The position numbers and the translations under genes are program-made. 37,785 nucleotides of DNA from Methylophaga sp. (GTDB lineage Bacteria > Pseudomonadota > Gammaproteobacteria > Nitrosococcales > Methylophagaceae), in contig JALSLH010000070.1 in the NCBI GenBank assembly GCA_026988435.1, forward strand, positions 1 to 37,785. Reading direction: 5' to 3'. The stretch's first letter is position 1. The number at the start of each line of letters is the position of its first letter. Positions 1 through 9,204 of this stretch are shown one piece after another. The notes below the pieces were generated by a model. That model saw nothing but the letters and a program-made list of their open reading frames with translations. It made no database searches and was not told the origin of the DNA.

Positions 1-1
1 G

Positions 2-133
2 AAAAAGAAACCTTATTGGGGGAATCATTTTTGGGCTAAAGGGTATTGTGTTGATACAGTAGGAGTTGATGCAGAAATGATACGCAAATATGTAAAGTTT
101 CAAGAGAAAATAGAAAAGGACTTAGAGTCCTAA
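2..133 (+). CDS. tnpA: IS200/IS605 transposase TnpA, C-terminal fragment (partial at window edge)
   Basis: The 5' part lies outside the window; 43 residues and a TAA stop are present. The visible part reads KKKPYWGNHFWAKGYCVD, then VGVDAEMIRKYVKFQEK. This is the signature of the C-terminal half of Y1-HUH transposases of the IS200 type: the WG.HFW.KGY strand and the helix DAEMIRKYV, whose tyrosine is the DNA-linking nucleophile in this family. The catalytic HUH histidines would be upstream of base 1. Family assignment is strong. Whether the full gene is intact cannot be seen. Confidence 0.85.
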   Translation, partial: KKKPYWGNHFWAKGYCVDTVGVDAEMIRKYVKFQEKIEKDLES

Positions 134-166
134 GTTAAGACGTAAAATTAATAATAGGCGGCAATG

Positions 167-238
167 GACTAGCCTTCTAAGAGGGCTAGTCATTACACCC
201 TTCTAGGGTGCAATCAAAACCACGTTCTAAGAACGTGG
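167..238. repeat. Three consecutive hairpins in the IS200/IS605 right end
   Basis: Three stem-loops lie in 72 bases. The first pairs 167-174 with 184-191 (GACTAGCC/GGCTAGTC). The second pairs 196-200 with 206-210 (CACCC/GGGTG). The third pairs 220-227 with 231-238 (CCACGTTC/GAACGTGG). All three have TTCTA at the top of the stem or in the loop (175-179, 201-205, 225-229). One subterminal hairpin is normal as the TnpA recognition site; the other two may act as terminators of tnpA or be part of an extended end. Confidence 0.7.
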
Positions 239-245
239 ATTTTTA

Positions 246-860
246 CTTTCCTTATCCAGTAAGACTTTTGTGAATGAAAGGCTAGGAAATTGAGCGCCTT
301 GGTCTGTATTGAAAATCTCTGGGGTACTCACATCACTCTAACGCATCAATACAGAACGTTGTATCCATCGTGTTAGATAGTTCCCACGACAAGACATAGC
401 GGCTATGCCAATCAGTCACTGCAGCCAAATACATAAACCCCTTGGTCACTGGAATATAAGTAATATCAGTGCTCCAGACCTGATTTACTTTATCAATTAA
501 CCGGCCACGCAACAAGTAGGGGTAAACCTTATTCTCTGGATGAGTCTTACTGGTGTTAGCCCCAGGTGCAACCTCACGTATCCCCATGATACGCATAAGC
601 CTTTGAATACGCTTTCGATTCCAAGGGTCATCACGCTCACGCGTCAGCTGTGCCGCAATCCTACGCGAACCATAAAATGGGCAACGCGTATAGACCTTAT
701 CAATCAGTCTCATCACCTGTAATTCTTCATCTGATACAGGTGTTGGCTGATAGTAGAGCGTTGAACGATTGAGTCCCAACAACTCACACTGGCGACGAAT
801 ACTAATGGCTTCATACTTTTGTTTTAGCACGCTCTGATTCAAATAACTAAGCTGCACCAT
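246..860 (-). pseudogene. IS3-family transposase orfB, frameshifted and 3'-truncated
   Basis: An open frame of 175 codons runs from 860 to 333. It carries the IS3 HTH_21-like segment (SIRRQCELLGLNRSTLYYQP) and the first part of the rve integrase core, including the first catalytic aspartate in WSTDITYI. At about 333 the frame closes after DALE. The downstream sequence continues in another frame as TPEIFNTDQGAQF, which holds the second catalytic aspartate, and stays homologous to about 246, where the IS200/IS605 end begins. The final catalytic glutamate is lost. The N terminus is also short, because sequence linking it to orfA is deleted. Confidence 0.85.
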
Positions 861-1008
861 CGATCAAACATTTCTTCCAAGTAATCACCTGGCCTGAAGA
901 GATTTTATGTGCGGAAATTAGCTCTACTGCTGTTTTATCGCCTTTATAATCTTCTAAGGCAACTTTTGCCTTAAATCTTGCACTGTGTGATTTTCGTTTT
1001 GTACTCAT
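847..1008 (-). pseudogene. IS3-family orfA remnant (53 codons)
   Basis: From an ATG at 1008 the minus strand reads MSTKRKSHSARFKAKVALED and ends ITWKKCLIDGAA before a TAG. This is the N-terminal helix-turn-helix of IS3 OrfA (the HTH_8 type, KAKVALE...W). A normal OrfA is about 90-100 residues with a leucine zipper after the HTH. Here the reading frame stops after GAA, although LFESERA follows the stop in the same frame. The zipper region is missing, so this is a decayed copy. Confidence 0.75.
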
Positions 1009-1072
1009 AATAATAACCCCCTATAGCCAACCTATATTTTGAGCTAAATCGCTCCTTAAGTATTGGGGGCCA

Positions 1073-1197
1073 CTATAAGGAGTTCCAAGTATTTCATGAG
1101 GTAGGGTGGCGCGTCTAAACTGTTGCAAAATTTGTTTAAAGTTTAACCAAACAGCTTCTAAGCCTTTTACTCTGGCCATAGTGTGTAAGTAGCGCAT
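1073..1197 (-). pseudogene. 5' fragment of an unidentified gene downstream of ubiC, cut by the IS3 element
   Basis: An ATG at 1197 has a good AAGGA ribosome site at 1202-1206 and lies 11 bases after the ubiC stop. It begins MRYLHTMARVKGLEAVWLN and continues about 41 codons to the edge of the IS3 remnant; in frame it would run on to a stop at 1021 inside IS sequence. The spacing and ribosome site suggest a third gene of the recG-ubiC operon. The residues do not look like the start of UbiA, which often follows ubiC. I do not recognise the family. Confidence 0.5.
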
Positions 1198-1208
1198 ACT
1201 ATCCTTCT

Positions 1209-1769
1209 TTATTGATTTAAAATTTCGGGTAAAAAGAATTCACTAACGAGCATTGGGTGATGGTGAATAGCGTAAATAGTTCTACGTCCCCATAAGGGCT
1301 GCTGTATTTGGGCTAACTGTTGTATTTCAGGGTGCCATGCACGAGGAGAAACATGGCTGATTTCTAGAGCCAAGCGTTCTAGTTTTGGGTAGGAAAAAAT
1401 AACCTCACCTAAAGGGCGTGAGCCTAAATGTGATAAATTGTGTTGTGCGCTTTGAATTGTACGCTTAGGTAGTATAGTACGCGCAAGCACTAGCGGTGTA
1501 TCATCAACCAGTAATAGCACTTCACGAGTTAGTGAATATTTTGCTTGAGGTAATTTTAGTAGTCGACTTTCTGATATAAATGAGCGCTGCCAAGTGTTGT
1601 TTAATACTTGCACACGCACGTGCTGGCCGTAGTAATTTCTTAAGCGCTGAGTAATCGAGCCAGCTTCAAAAACCCATGAAGCAGCATTATTGGGGATATT
1701 TAAGCGACTTCTTAAGCGATTACAAAACCAGGTGGGTTCTTTGCTGTATAAACTACTTATATTGTGCAA
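1209..1769 (-). CDS. ubiC: Chorismate lyase (chorismate--pyruvate lyase)
   Basis: UbiC removes pyruvate from chorismate to give 4-hydroxybenzoate, the first committed step of ubiquinone synthesis; it is a small soluble enzyme. Family features can be read along the 186 residues: WVFEAGSITQRLR near 32-44, REVLLLVDDTPLVLART near 83-99, LGSRPLGEVIF near 114-124, and LWGRRTIYAI followed by LVSEFFLPEIL at the end, which covers the arginine and glutamate of the active-site region. The length is slightly above the 165 residues of the E. coli enzyme. It starts five bases after the recG stop, so it is probably cotranscribed with recG. ubiA is not found next to it, and an IS lies downstream instead. Confidence 0.88.
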   Translation of the reverse strand: MHNISSLYSKEPTWFCNRLRSRLNIPNNAASWVFEAGSITQRLRNYYGQHVRVQVLNNTWQRSFISESRLLKLPQAKYSLTREVLLLVDDTPLVLARTILPKRTIQSAQHNLSHLGSRPLGEVIFSYPKLERLALEISHVSPRAWHPEIQQLAQIQQPLWGRRTIYAIHHHPMLVSEFFLPEILNQ

Positions 1770-1774
1770 TCGAG

Positions 1775-3865
1775 TTAAACCTCTGCATATTTGGTGGTGG
1801 TACCTAGCCAGCGCTCAATGAGAGGCTGAATATTTTCTGGGCAAGTTTCTTGAATAATTTTAACCGCAGCACTAACGTCCTCTAATAAGGCGGCATCACG
1901 TTCTAAATTGGCTATTTTAAATTGCAGTTGACCGGTTTGTTTGGTCCCCATCATTTCTCCAGGGCCACGTAATTCTAAGTCTTTTTCTGCAATAAGAAAA
2001 CCATCGCTAGTTTCTCTTAATATATTAAGGCGCTCGCCTGCCGTTTTGGATAACGGGGATTGATACATGAGAATGCAAAAGCTATCTTCAGAGCCACGCC
2101 CAACACGGCCGCGCAATTGGTGTAGTTGAGATAAGCCTAGGCGTTCAGGGTTTTCAATAATCATTAACCCTGCGTTTGGGACATCAACCCCGACTTCAAT
2201 TACTGTGGTGGCAACTAATAAATCCAGCTTATGCGCTTTAAAGGCCTGCATGACTTGGTCTTTCTCTGTTGCTTTCATGCGGCCATGTACTAAGCCTATA
2301 CGTACATGCGGCAGCATTTCAGCAAGCATGGTTGCAGTATCTTCGGCAGCTTCACATTGTAATACTTCCGATTCTTCAATTAAAGTACAAACCCAGTAGG
2401 CTTGTCGCCCTTGCTTAACCCAGTTAGTAATTTTGGCAATAATCTCTGGTCGACGCTCAGAAGCGATAGCGCGTGTGACTACTGGAATTCTACCGGGCGG
2501 TAATTCATCAATAATTGAAATATCCAGATCTGCATAATTCAGCATGGCTAAGGTTCTGGGGATGGGGGTTGCGGTCATAATTAACTGATGTGGCTTACTA
2601 TTATTATTGTGCCCTTTATCTCTTAAAGCCATACGTTGATTAACGCCGAAACGATGTTGCTCATCAATAATAATCAAGCCTAAGCGAGCAAAATTCACCG
2701 CATCTTGAAATAAAGCATGAGTGCCAATAATCAGGCCGGCACTCCCATCATTGATAGCTGTTAAAGCATGTTCGCGTTTTTTACCTTTAAGTTGTCCAGT
2801 TAAATAGATAATTTGCGTGTCAAAACTTTTAAACCACTGACTAAAATTGCGTAAATGTTGTTCGGCCAATAATTCGGTTGGCGCCATAATAGCAATTTGG
2901 TAATTGCTACTAAGTGCCAGTAAAGCGGCATAAGCAGAAACGACGGTTTTTCCAGAGCCAACATCGCCTTGAACTAGGCGTAGCATAGGACTGTTTTTGC
3001 TACAGTCGGCTTTTATTTCTTGAATAACGCGTTGCTGTGCTTTGGTTAGTTGAAACGGTAAGCCATCGAGGAATTGCTTGCTCTGCTGTTGTGTGCTTTT
3101 TAATAAGGGTGCTTGCCAATGTTGCTCGCTCTTTTTTTTATGTAATTGACTGAGCTGGTGAGCAATAAATTCTTCAAATGCAAGGCGCGTTAAAGCTGGG
3201 TTTTGACTGTTTTGTAGGGTATCAACAGAAACTCCCGCAGCGGGCATATGTAATGTATTTAATGCTTGATCAAGGCTGGGATAGTTATAACGATTTAATA
3301 AAGCGCTGGGAAGTAAGTCCGGTAATACTTCAGTGTTATTGTTATATAAAGTTAATGCTTGTTGTACCGCTTTTCTAATGCTGGATTGACGTAACCCTTC
3401 AGTAAGAGGGTAAATAGCACTTAAGGTATCATTGGTAATACAATCTTCTGGATTTTTGATGATTTTGTATTCGGGGTGAATCATTTCATAGCCCGAGTAG
3501 CCATCTTTTATTTCACCGAAACAACTCAATAGAGTGCCTGGGCTCAAGTTGTTGTGTTGGCTAGCGCTAAAATGAAAAAAACGTAAGCTTAAGTAGCCAG
3601 TATCATCGGTAATTTGGCAGACTAATGAACGCCGCCCACGGTCGAGAATAGTGCTGGAAATAACGCGGGCACAGATTAATGCGTGCGAGCCAGGGTTAAG
3701 GGAATTTATCGCTTGAATATGGGTTCGATCTTCATAGCGTAAAGGGAGGTGAAAAATTAAATCACGGATACGACGTATGTCTAATTTTTCTAAACGGACT
3801 ACAGATTGCCCACCAATACCTTTTAATGATGCGACTGACTGATTTAGGGTGTCCTGTGAGTCCAT
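1775..3865 (-). CDS. recG: ATP-dependent DNA helicase RecG
   Basis: RecG is a monomeric double-strand translocase that regresses stalled replication forks and processes branched recombination intermediates. The 696 residues match the usual length. An N-terminal wedge/OB region (about 60-140) precedes two helicase domains with Walker A GDVGSGKT at 300-307, the DEQH box at 401-404, TATPIPRTLAM (motif III), and the C-terminal motif VI segment QLRGRVGRG followed by the RecG-typical FLIAEKDLELRGPGEMMGTKQTG. It lies between ridA and ubiC on the same strand. Upstream, at 3909-3920, is a 12-base perfect palindrome (GAATGCGCATTC) of unknown role. Confidence 0.97.
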   Translation of the reverse strand: MDSQDTLNQSVASLKGIGGQSVVRLEKLDIRRIRDLIFHLPLRYEDRTHIQAINSLNPGSHALICARVISSTILDRGRRSLVCQITDDTGYLSLRFFHFSASQHNNLSPGTLLSCFGEIKDGYSGYEMIHPEYKIIKNPEDCITNDTLSAIYPLTEGLRQSSIRKAVQQALTLYNNNTEVLPDLLPSALLNRYNYPSLDQALNTLHMPAAGVSVDTLQNSQNPALTRLAFEEFIAHQLSQLHKKKSEQHWQAPLLKSTQQQSKQFLDGLPFQLTKAQQRVIQEIKADCSKNSPMLRLVQGDVGSGKTVVSAYAALLALSSNYQIAIMAPTELLAEQHLRNFSQWFKSFDTQIIYLTGQLKGKKREHALTAINDGSAGLIIGTHALFQDAVNFARLGLIIIDEQHRFGVNQRMALRDKGHNNNSKPHQLIMTATPIPRTLAMLNYADLDISIIDELPPGRIPVVTRAIASERRPEIIAKITNWVKQGRQAYWVCTLIEESEVLQCEAAEDTATMLAEMLPHVRIGLVHGRMKATEKDQVMQAFKAHKLDLLVATTVIEVGVDVPNAGLMIIENPERLGLSQLHQLRGRVGRGSEDSFCILMYQSPLSKTAGERLNILRETSDGFLIAEKDLELRGPGEMMGTKQTGQLQFKIANLERDAALLEDVSAAVKIIQETCPENIQPLIERWLGTTTKYAEV

Positions 3866-3947
3866 ATTTTTAGGGGTAAAGTATATGAGTATATGCGAGG
3901 GTGCTTAGGAATGCGCATTCAGTAAAACCCAAAACTTTAGGTTATGT

Positions 3948-3980
3948 AGCACTACCAGTCCTCAAGGGACTGGCAGTGCT
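3948..3980. repeat. Intergenic hairpin between ridA and recG
   Basis: Bases 3948-3961 (AGCACTACCAGTCC) pair with 3967-3980 (GGACTGGCAGTGCT), 13 of 14 positions, around a five-base loop. Neither strand has a T run directly after the stem, so it is not a standard intrinsic terminator. It may stabilise the ridA mRNA end or be a REP-like unit. The rest of the 203-base gap between recG and ridA shows no gene. Confidence 0.5.
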
Positions 3981-4068
3981 TGCGGATATTATTAAATTTT
4001 GATCCCTTACTCTTAAGTCAACAGCATTGGGGTTAGCAGCGGACTATGCCAGTTCGTTGCAGCAATAT

Positions 4069-4467
4069 TTAATGATATTCAGGTGCTCTTAAAATCATAA
4101 TGGCATCCATTTCTACGCCAACACCTTTAGGTAAAGCGGCAACACCAACAGCTGCACGAGCAGGATAGGGTTGTGTAAAGTACTGCCCCATGATTTCATT
4201 AACAATTGGGAAGTGAGTTAAATCAGTTAAAAATACATTCAGTTTAACAATGTCCGCTAAATCACCGCCTGATGCTTGTGCAACGGCTTGCAAGTTATCA
4301 AAGACGCGCCGGATATGTACGCTAATATCACCACTCACTATTTCCATCGTTGCTGGGTCTAGTGGGATTTGACCTGATAAATAGACAGTATTATCAACCT
4401 TAATCGCTTGTGAGTAAGTGCCTATTGCTTGTGGTGCAGCATTTGTTTGAATGATTTGTTTTTCCAT
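4069..4467 (-). CDS. ridA: RidA family 2-iminobutanoate/2-iminopropanoate deaminase
   Basis: RidA hydrolyses reactive enamine/imine intermediates released by PLP enzymes such as threonine dehydratase, protecting other PLP enzymes in the cytosol. The 132 residues are full length for this trimeric family. The catalytic arginine is in YPARAAVGV (R104) and the family glutamate in VGVEMDAI (E119). The N-terminal [10 protein letters not shown] and the [11 protein letters not shown] segment are typical. It begins ten bases after the spoT stop, which is the common gammaproteobacterial spoT-ridA order, and has an AAGGAG ribosome site. Confidence 0.95.
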   Translation of the reverse strand: MEKQIIQTNAAPQAIGTYSQAIKVDNTVYLSGQIPLDPATMEIVSGDISVHIRRVFDNLQAVAQASGGDLADIVKLNVFLTDLTHFPIVNEIMGQYFTQPYPARAAVGVAALPKGVGVEMDAIMILRAPEYH

Positions 4468-4477
4468 GAGTAACTCC

Positions 4478-6664
4478 TTAGGCTTTTGTTCGAGTGATTT
4501 TTAAGACTATAGGTAATTTTTTTAATTGACGCATAATATTGGCTAAATGTACCCTGTCTTTTACGGTTAGAGTCACAAGGTCAACCGATACACGAGCATC
4601 TTGGTCAGCAATATAGACGTTTTCTATGTTGGAGTCCATTTGTGATATGGTCGAGGCAATAGTTGCTAATGTACCGCGTCTGTTTTCGAGTTCGATACGT
4701 ATTTCTGCAGGGTAGTCGCCCGAAGCTTCAGGACACCATTCAACTTCTAGCCAGTCGGTTTGTCTTTTACGCCCGTCTGGCGTGTTGTGGCACTCATGAT
4801 TGTGGACAACAATACCTTTTCCGGGGTTAAAGTAGCCAATAATTGGGTCACCAGGAATAGGGCGGCAACATTTTGCTAAAGTAACGATCATGCCTTCAGT
4901 TCCCTTAATAATAAGAGGACTTTCCTTGCGTGTTTCGTTGTCGTTTAGTTTTATTTGGGCATGAATATCTTCTTGGTTGAGCTGCTTAGCGACTAAAAAT
5001 GGCATTTTATTGCCTAAGCCGATGTCGCTTAGTAAGTTATCCATCGTTGTGTATTTTAGTGCCGTCAATAGCTGGGCTTGCATTTCTTCAGTAATGTCAT
5101 CTACGTGCTTACCAAGGTCAGATAATTCTTTTTCTAATAGGCGGCGACCTAAATTAATTGCTTCCTGTTGTTTGAAATGCTTGAGATATGAGCGGATACC
5201 AGTACGCGCTTTAGTGGTTATAACGTAATTAAGCCACAGTGGGTTGGGGCGTGCCCAAGATGCTGTAATCACCTCTACTGTTACGCCATTATCCAGTTGG
5301 GACTGCAAAGGAACGAGTCGTTTATTAATGCGTGCAGAAACACAGGAGTTGCCTATATCAGTATGCACAGCATAAGCAAAATCAACAATGCTCGCTTTGC
5401 GTGGTAGTTTTATGATATTACCCTGTGGGGTAAAAACGAAAATTTCTTGTGGAAATAAGTCGATTTTTAAGCTTTCGATGAAATCGAGTGAATTACCTGC
5501 TGTTTTTTGAATTTCTAGTAAATCATGTACCCACTCTGCCGCGCGTGTTTTAGAATTAGCGTTTTCCCCATTTTCACCGTTTTCAGATTTATACAGCCAG
5601 TGTGCAGCGATACCAGATTCTGACATGCGGTGCATTTGATGGGTGCGGATTTGTATTTCAATAGGTACTCCATAAGGGCCTATTAAAACCGTATGTAAGG
5701 ATTGGTAACCATTTGCTTTTGGTAAGGCAATATAATCTTTAAATTTTCCTGGGATAGGGTTAAATAGGTTATGTACAATACCAAGAACACGGTAGCAGGT
5801 ATCTACATCTTCGCAGTGAATCCTAAACGCGTAGACATCGAAAATATCTGAGAAAGAAAGTTTTTTCAGGTGCATTTTGTTATAAATGCTATAGAGATGT
5901 TTCTCTCGACCATGTACTTCGCAAACAACGTCAGCTTGCTCTAGGCGATTACTGATTGAATTATTAATTGTTTCAATAATTTCTTTGCGATGACCGCGTG
6001 CTTTTTGGATCGCTTGTTTTAGAATACGATGACGCATAGGGTACATCGCTTCAAAGCAGAGAGACTCTAACTGGTGACGAATTTTATTCATGCCTAAGCG
6101 ATTAGCAATAGGCGTGTAAATATCTAGTGTTTCTTTGGCAATACGAAATTTTTTATCAGGACGCATGACGCCTAAAGTTTTCATGTTATGTAAACGGTCA
6201 GCAAGCTTAACCATAATAACGCGTAAATCTTTAGTCATTGCTAAGCACATTTTACGTACGTTTTCTGCTTGTGCCTCTGCTTTAGTAATACTATTTAATT
6301 GAGTGAGTTTGGTGACACCATCGACTAACTCAGCAACATCGTCACCAAATAATTCTATGATGTCTTGTTTGCTAGCATCGGTATCTTCAATGACATCATG
6401 CAAAATGGCAGCCATAATGCCATGTACATCCATACGCATTTTTGCGAGAGAAATTGCGACAGCGAGAGGGTGGCAGATATAAGCTTCGCCACTTTTTCGG
6501 AATTGACCTAAGTGGTGTTGTTCGCCAAACTGGTAAGCTTGTTGAACTTGTTTGAGCTGGAGAGGTTCTAAATACTCGCTGAGTAAGGCACTCAGCTGAA
6601 TAAAAAGGATGTGCTCAGGACTATCTGGGTTACCGAGATTAGATGTTGTGGCCTGAGCATTCAT
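4478..6664 (-). CDS. spoT: Bifunctional (p)ppGpp synthetase/hydrolase SpoT
   Basis: This enzyme makes and degrades the stringent-response alarmone (p)ppGpp. The 728 residues contain, in order, an HD hydrolase domain (H65, the HD pair at 89-90 in [10 protein letters not shown]), a synthetase domain (about 230-350) with NGYQSLHT and [10 protein letters not shown], a TGS domain ([16 protein letters not shown]), a CCRPIPGD helical segment and a C-terminal ACT domain. The HD residues are intact. The synthetase carries the positively charged KFKD motif in [17 protein letters not shown] rather than the acidic EFDD of RelA, which fits a bifunctional SpoT. It follows rpoZ by three bases. Confidence 0.97.
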   Translation of the reverse strand: MNAQATTSNLGNPDSPEHILFIQLSALLSEYLEPLQLKQVQQAYQFGEQHHLGQFRKSGEAYICHPLAVAISLAKMRMDVHGIMAAILHDVIEDTDASKQDIIELFGDDVAELVDGVTKLTQLNSITKAEAQAENVRKMCLAMTKDLRVIMVKLADRLHNMKTLGVMRPDKKFRIAKETLDIYTPIANRLGMNKIRHQLESLCFEAMYPMRHRILKQAIQKARGHRKEIIETINNSISNRLEQADVVCEVHGREKHLYSIYNKMHLKKLSFSDIFDVYAFRIHCEDVDTCYRVLGIVHNLFNPIPGKFKDYIALPKANGYQSLHTVLIGPYGVPIEIQIRTHQMHRMSESGIAAHWLYKSENGENGENANSKTRAAEWVHDLLEIQKTAGNSLDFIESLKIDLFPQEIFVFTPQGNIIKLPRKASIVDFAYAVHTDIGNSCVSARINKRLVPLQSQLDNGVTVEVITASWARPNPLWLNYVITTKARTGIRSYLKHFKQQEAINLGRRLLEKELSDLGKHVDDITEEMQAQLLTALKYTTMDNLLSDIGLGNKMPFLVAKQLNQEDIHAQIKLNDNETRKESPLIIKGTEGMIVTLAKCCRPIPGDPIIGYFNPGKGIVVHNHECHNTPDGRKRQTDWLEVEWCPEASGDYPAEIRIELENRRGTLATIASTISQMDSNIENVYIADQDARVSVDLVTLTVKDRVHLANIMRQLKKLPIVLKITRTKA

Positions 6665-6667
6665 TGA

Positions 6668-6910
6668 TTAGATTGAAGAGAAATAATTATCGGAAGGTTC
6701 TCCTACTTGATGTAACATATCGATATTTTCATTGGTGACATGTCCTTCAGCAATTTCACGTAGTGCGATAACAGTTACTTTATCTTTGCCGCGCGGAACA
6801 AATTCTTCAGCCCCTTTTTCTAGTTGGCGCGCCCTTTTTGCTGCGAGTAATACTAACTCAAAACGGTTGCCAACATTATCTAAACAATCTTCAACGGTAA
6901 CTCTTGCCAT
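6668..6910 (-). CDS. rpoZ: RNA polymerase omega subunit
   Basis: Omega helps fold and latch the beta-prime subunit of RNA polymerase and takes part in ppGpp binding. The 80-residue protein begins [20 protein letters not shown] and contains AAKRARQL, the conserved core of the family. It sits immediately before spoT with three bases between them, as in many gammaproteobacteria. The gmk gene that normally precedes rpoZ is absent; a roughly 240-base intergenic gap lies upstream instead. The start is supported by an AAAGGT ribosome site. Confidence 0.96.
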   Translation of the reverse strand: MARVTVEDCLDNVGNRFELVLLAAKRARQLEKGAEEFVPRGKDKVTVIALREIAEGHVTNENIDMLHQVGEPSDNYFSSI

Positions 6911-6950
6911 TTTTAAACCTTTATATGGATTTAATAAAATTCAGCTAAGT

Positions 6951-6956
6951 ATTATA
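6951..6956 (-). promoter_or_regulatory. Possible -10 element for the rpoZ-spoT operon
   Basis: The minus strand reads TATAAT here, about 40 bases before the rpoZ start. A good -35 hexamer at the usual distance is not visible (TCCCTA at 17 bases). This is a position for a sigma-70 promoter supported only by the -10 match. Confidence 0.3.
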
Positions 6957-7093
6957 AGATATTTTTTAGTACTTAGGGAGTGTAATTTGTGCTAAGGCCT
7001 ATAAATATTTCAGGCAATATTTTTTACAATGATCGTTTTGTGCTACAAATATATGGGTGGGCGGGAAATTATAGGGGTAGCAATACGCGTTGA

Positions 7094-7113
7094 GAGCTTC
7101 AGTAGCGAAGCTC
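7094..7113. terminator. Short hairpin downstream of pgk
   Basis: GAGCTTC (7094-7100) pairs perfectly with GAAGCTC (7107-7113) around a six-base loop, about 40 bases past the pgk stop. There is no T run after the stem in the pgk direction, so termination is only a possibility. Confidence 0.35.
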
Positions 7114-7153
7114 AAAAGCTAACCTATCTAATTTCACGCCGCTGATATAATTT

Positions 7154-8326
7154 CTAACTTTTAGCTTCGAGTGCTGTAATTGCCGGTAATTCTTTGCCTT
7201 CTAGGAACTCTAAGAAAGCGCCACCCCCTGTTGAAGTGTAAGAAATTTTATCGTTAATTGCATATTTATCAATCGCTGCTAAGGTGTCGCCACCGCCCGC
7301 AATAGAGAAAGCGCTGCTATCAGCAATAGCGTGCGCCAATACTTTTGTGCCATTAGCAAATTGCTCAATTTCAAAAACACCTACAGGGCCATTCCAAACG
7401 ATAGTTTTTGCCGTGGCTAATTTTTCAGCATATTGTTTTGCTGTTTCAGGGCCAATATCTAAAATCATATCGTCATCGGCAATATCCGTTACTTTTTTAA
7501 CAGTAGCGACAGCAGTATCAGAAAATTCTTTTGCACAGACAACGTCAACAGGAATAGGTATATCTGAATTATTGACTTTTGCAGCAGCAATTAATGCTTT
7601 TGCGTCATCGATTAAGTCCGCTTCATAAAGGGATTTTCCTACTGAATAACCCGCGGCTGCAATAAAGGTGTTGGCAATTCCACCGCCTACAATAAGTTGG
7701 TCTACTTTTTCTGCAAGTGATTTTAAAACGGTTAATTTAGTGGAAACTTTAGAGCCACCAACAATCGCCATAAGCGGTTTTTCAGGGTGACTTAATGATT
7801 TACCCAGTGCATCAAGTTCAGCTGATAATAAAGGTCCAGCGCAAGCAACTTTGGCATATTTAATAACACTATGTGTTGAGGCTTGGGCTCTATGAGCGGT
7901 ACCGAAAGCATCCATGACAAAAATATCACATAAAGCAGCCATTTTCTTGCCGAGCTCAGCGCTATCTTTACCTTCACCAATATTAAAGCGAACGTTTTCG
8001 CATAAAACCACTTCGCCTGGTTGAATATCTATGCCATCAATCCAGTCTTTTTGTAAACGTACTGGTTTATTTAACAGTTCAGATAAGCGTTGCGCAACAG
8101 GTTGTAATGAAGCATTGCTATCAAACTCGCCTTCTGTCGGGCGACCTAAGTGAGACATTAGCATAACGGCTGCATTGGCTTTTAATGCTAATTCAATGGC
8201 AGGAATACTGGCACGAATACGAATATCACTGGTCACTTTTCCGTCTTTAACAGGTACGTTAAGGTCCTGACGAATTAAAATGCGCTTCCCTTTTAAATCT
8301 AAATCAGCCATTTTCTTTATGGGCAT
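7154..8326 (-). CDS. pgk: Phosphoglycerate kinase
   Basis: Pgk transfers phosphate between 1,3-bisphosphoglycerate and ADP in glycolysis/gluconeogenesis. The 390 residues are full length. Substrate and nucleotide motifs are present: [15 protein letters not shown] near the N terminus, [34 protein letters not shown] and the C-terminal [12 protein letters not shown] followed by [14 protein letters not shown]. The frame can be extended to a TTG at 8338, but the ATG at 8326 (MPIKKMADL) has GGAG six bases before it and fits the family N terminus, so I use 8326. No glyceraldehyde-3-phosphate dehydrogenase or aldolase gene is beside it. Confidence 0.97.
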   Translation of the reverse strand: MPIKKMADLDLKGKRILIRQDLNVPVKDGKVTSDIRIRASIPAIELALKANAAVMLMSHLGRPTEGEFDSNASLQPVAQRLSELLNKPVRLQKDWIDGIDIQPGEVVLCENVRFNIGEGKDSAELGKKMAALCDIFVMDAFGTAHRAQASTHSVIKYAKVACAGPLLSAELDALGKSLSHPEKPLMAIVGGSKVSTKLTVLKSLAEKVDQLIVGGGIANTFIAAAGYSVGKSLYEADLIDDAKALIAAAKVNNSDIPIPVDVVCAKEFSDTAVATVKKVTDIADDDMILDIGPETAKQYAEKLATAKTIVWNGPVGVFEIEQFANGTKVLAHAIADSSAFSIAGGGDTLAAIDKYAINDKISYTSTGGGAFLEFLEGKELPAITALEAKS

Positions 8327-8408
8327 AAACATCTCCAAGTCTATTTATTTGTAAGTGGAATGGGTTGTTTGTTGATAAGATCATAGTCCCTGATCAAATT
8401 GTGAAATG

Positions 8409-8437
8409 ATTATACCTTAACTCTGTCTTGTGATTAA
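8409..8437 (-). promoter_or_regulatory. Candidate sigma-70 promoter for pgk
   Basis: The minus strand has TATAAT at 8414-8409 and, 17 bases upstream, TTAATC as a weak -35. This places the start of transcription about 75 bases before the pgk ATG. The -10 is a full match; the -35 is poor. Confidence 0.35.
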
Positions 8438-8539
8438 ATTATGCAATTAAGAATAAAGCAGTAACACAGGTTTATTCGGTGCTAAGTATGAATTTTACAC
8501 TTAGGTTATAAGTAACAAATATTTAAAAAGAGGTGAGTT

Positions 8540-9019
8540 ATGGCGATTAATAATCAAGAATTTAAAAATGCACTTAAACTTTGGGCAAGTGGTGTTTCAG
8601 TGGTAACTGCAAATTCTTCCAAAGGAGAGCAAGGTATGACTGCAACCTCCTTTGCCAGCGTATCAATGGATCCGCCACAAATTTTAGTCTGTCTCAATGA
8701 AACTGCAGAAACGGGAGCTGCTATTTTAGAAAGTAAAAAATTTGCCGTGAATATTCTAACGGCAGCTCAAGAGCAAGTATCCAATCAATTTGCCGGTGGT
8801 AGTAGTATGGAAGAGCGTTTTGCTAATACTGCTTGGTATGAAGGGGAATTAGGCCAACCAGTTTTTGAAAACTGTTTAGCAAGCCTTGAATGTACGGTAG
8901 TGCAGCAAGTTAAAGCAGGGACGCACTGGGTGATTATCGGTGAAATTCAAAGTTCTCAATGTAATGAGGGTGAGCCTTTATTATATTTCAATTCAGCGTA
9001 TAGAACGGTTGCTAGTTAG
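8540..9019 (+). CDS. Flavin reductase domain protein (FMN-binding split barrel)
   Basis: The 159-residue protein matches the flavin_Reduct family: it starts FKNALKLWASGVSVVTAN and continues MTATSFASVSMDPPQILVCL, the segment that holds FMN. FAVNILTAAQEQVSNQFAG near 83-101 and the ending ASLECTVVQQVKAGTHWVIIGEI are also typical. Members reduce FMN or FAD with NAD(P)H for partner monooxygenases or act in stand-alone redox roles. No monooxygenase is nearby, so the partner is unknown. The start has GAGGTGAG before ATG. It is transcribed divergently from pgk and ends before a strong terminator. Confidence 0.9.
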   Translation: MAINNQEFKNALKLWASGVSVVTANSSKGEQGMTATSFASVSMDPPQILVCLNETAETGAAILESKKFAVNILTAAQEQVSNQFAGGSSMEERFANTAWYEGELGQPVFENCLASLECTVVQQVKAGTHWVIIGEIQSSQCNEGEPLLYFNSAYRTVAS

Positions 9020-9079
9020 TGTTATTGATTCAATGCCTGCTTAGGAAGCGCACCTAATCGCATGGGGTTATAACTGTTT

Positions 9080-9132
9080 TGTGGGAGCAGCTTTAGTCGC
9101 GACATCGTGGCTAAAGCTGCTCCCACTTTTTT
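9080..9132 (+). terminator. REP-like palindrome acting as intrinsic terminator
   Basis: A perfect 16-base-pair stem joins 9081-9096 (GTGGGAGCAGCTTTAG) to 9111-9126, with a 14-base loop containing TCGCGA, followed by six T (9127-9132). The TGTGGGAGC...TCGCGA layout resembles REP elements common in proteobacterial intergenic spaces. It lies about 60 bases after the flavin reductase stop. A decayed relative is at 13785-13831. Confidence 0.75.
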
Positions 9133-9204
9133 ACCTAGCATTCCTTATTACACCTTGTAATACTGTCAATTCCTGCAGATACTTAGATTAAACAGAGAGA
9201 GCCA

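Larger units (their letters stand above)
1..245 (+). mobile_element. Right end of an IS200/IS605-family element
   Basis: The window opens inside this element. It contains the last 43 codons of a TnpA transposase followed by a noncoding end with three hairpins. IS200/IS605 elements move as single strands and their ends are recognised as hairpins rather than inverted repeats. The right boundary is placed near 240-248, because beyond it the minus strand resumes the coding sequence of an IS3 transposase. The exact last base cannot be fixed without the empty target. Confidence 0.75.
246..1072 (-). mobile_element. Degenerate IS3-family element, truncated at its 3' end by an IS200/IS605 insertion
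   Basis: The minus strand carries remnants of both IS3 genes (orfA then orfB). The outer end near 1064-1072 reads TGGCCCCCA on the minus strand, a plausible left end. The transposase 3' end and the right inverted repeat are missing because the IS200/IS605 element begins there. There is also an internal deletion between orfA and orfB and a frameshift in orfB. The element is clearly inactive. The left boundary is an estimate, as no partner repeat remains for comparison. Confidence 0.7.

Noticed and set aside
8327-8338. Extension of pgk to a TTG start at 8338
   Set aside because: The ATG at 8326 has a GGAG ribosome site at correct distance and fits the family N terminus; the TTG overlaps that site.
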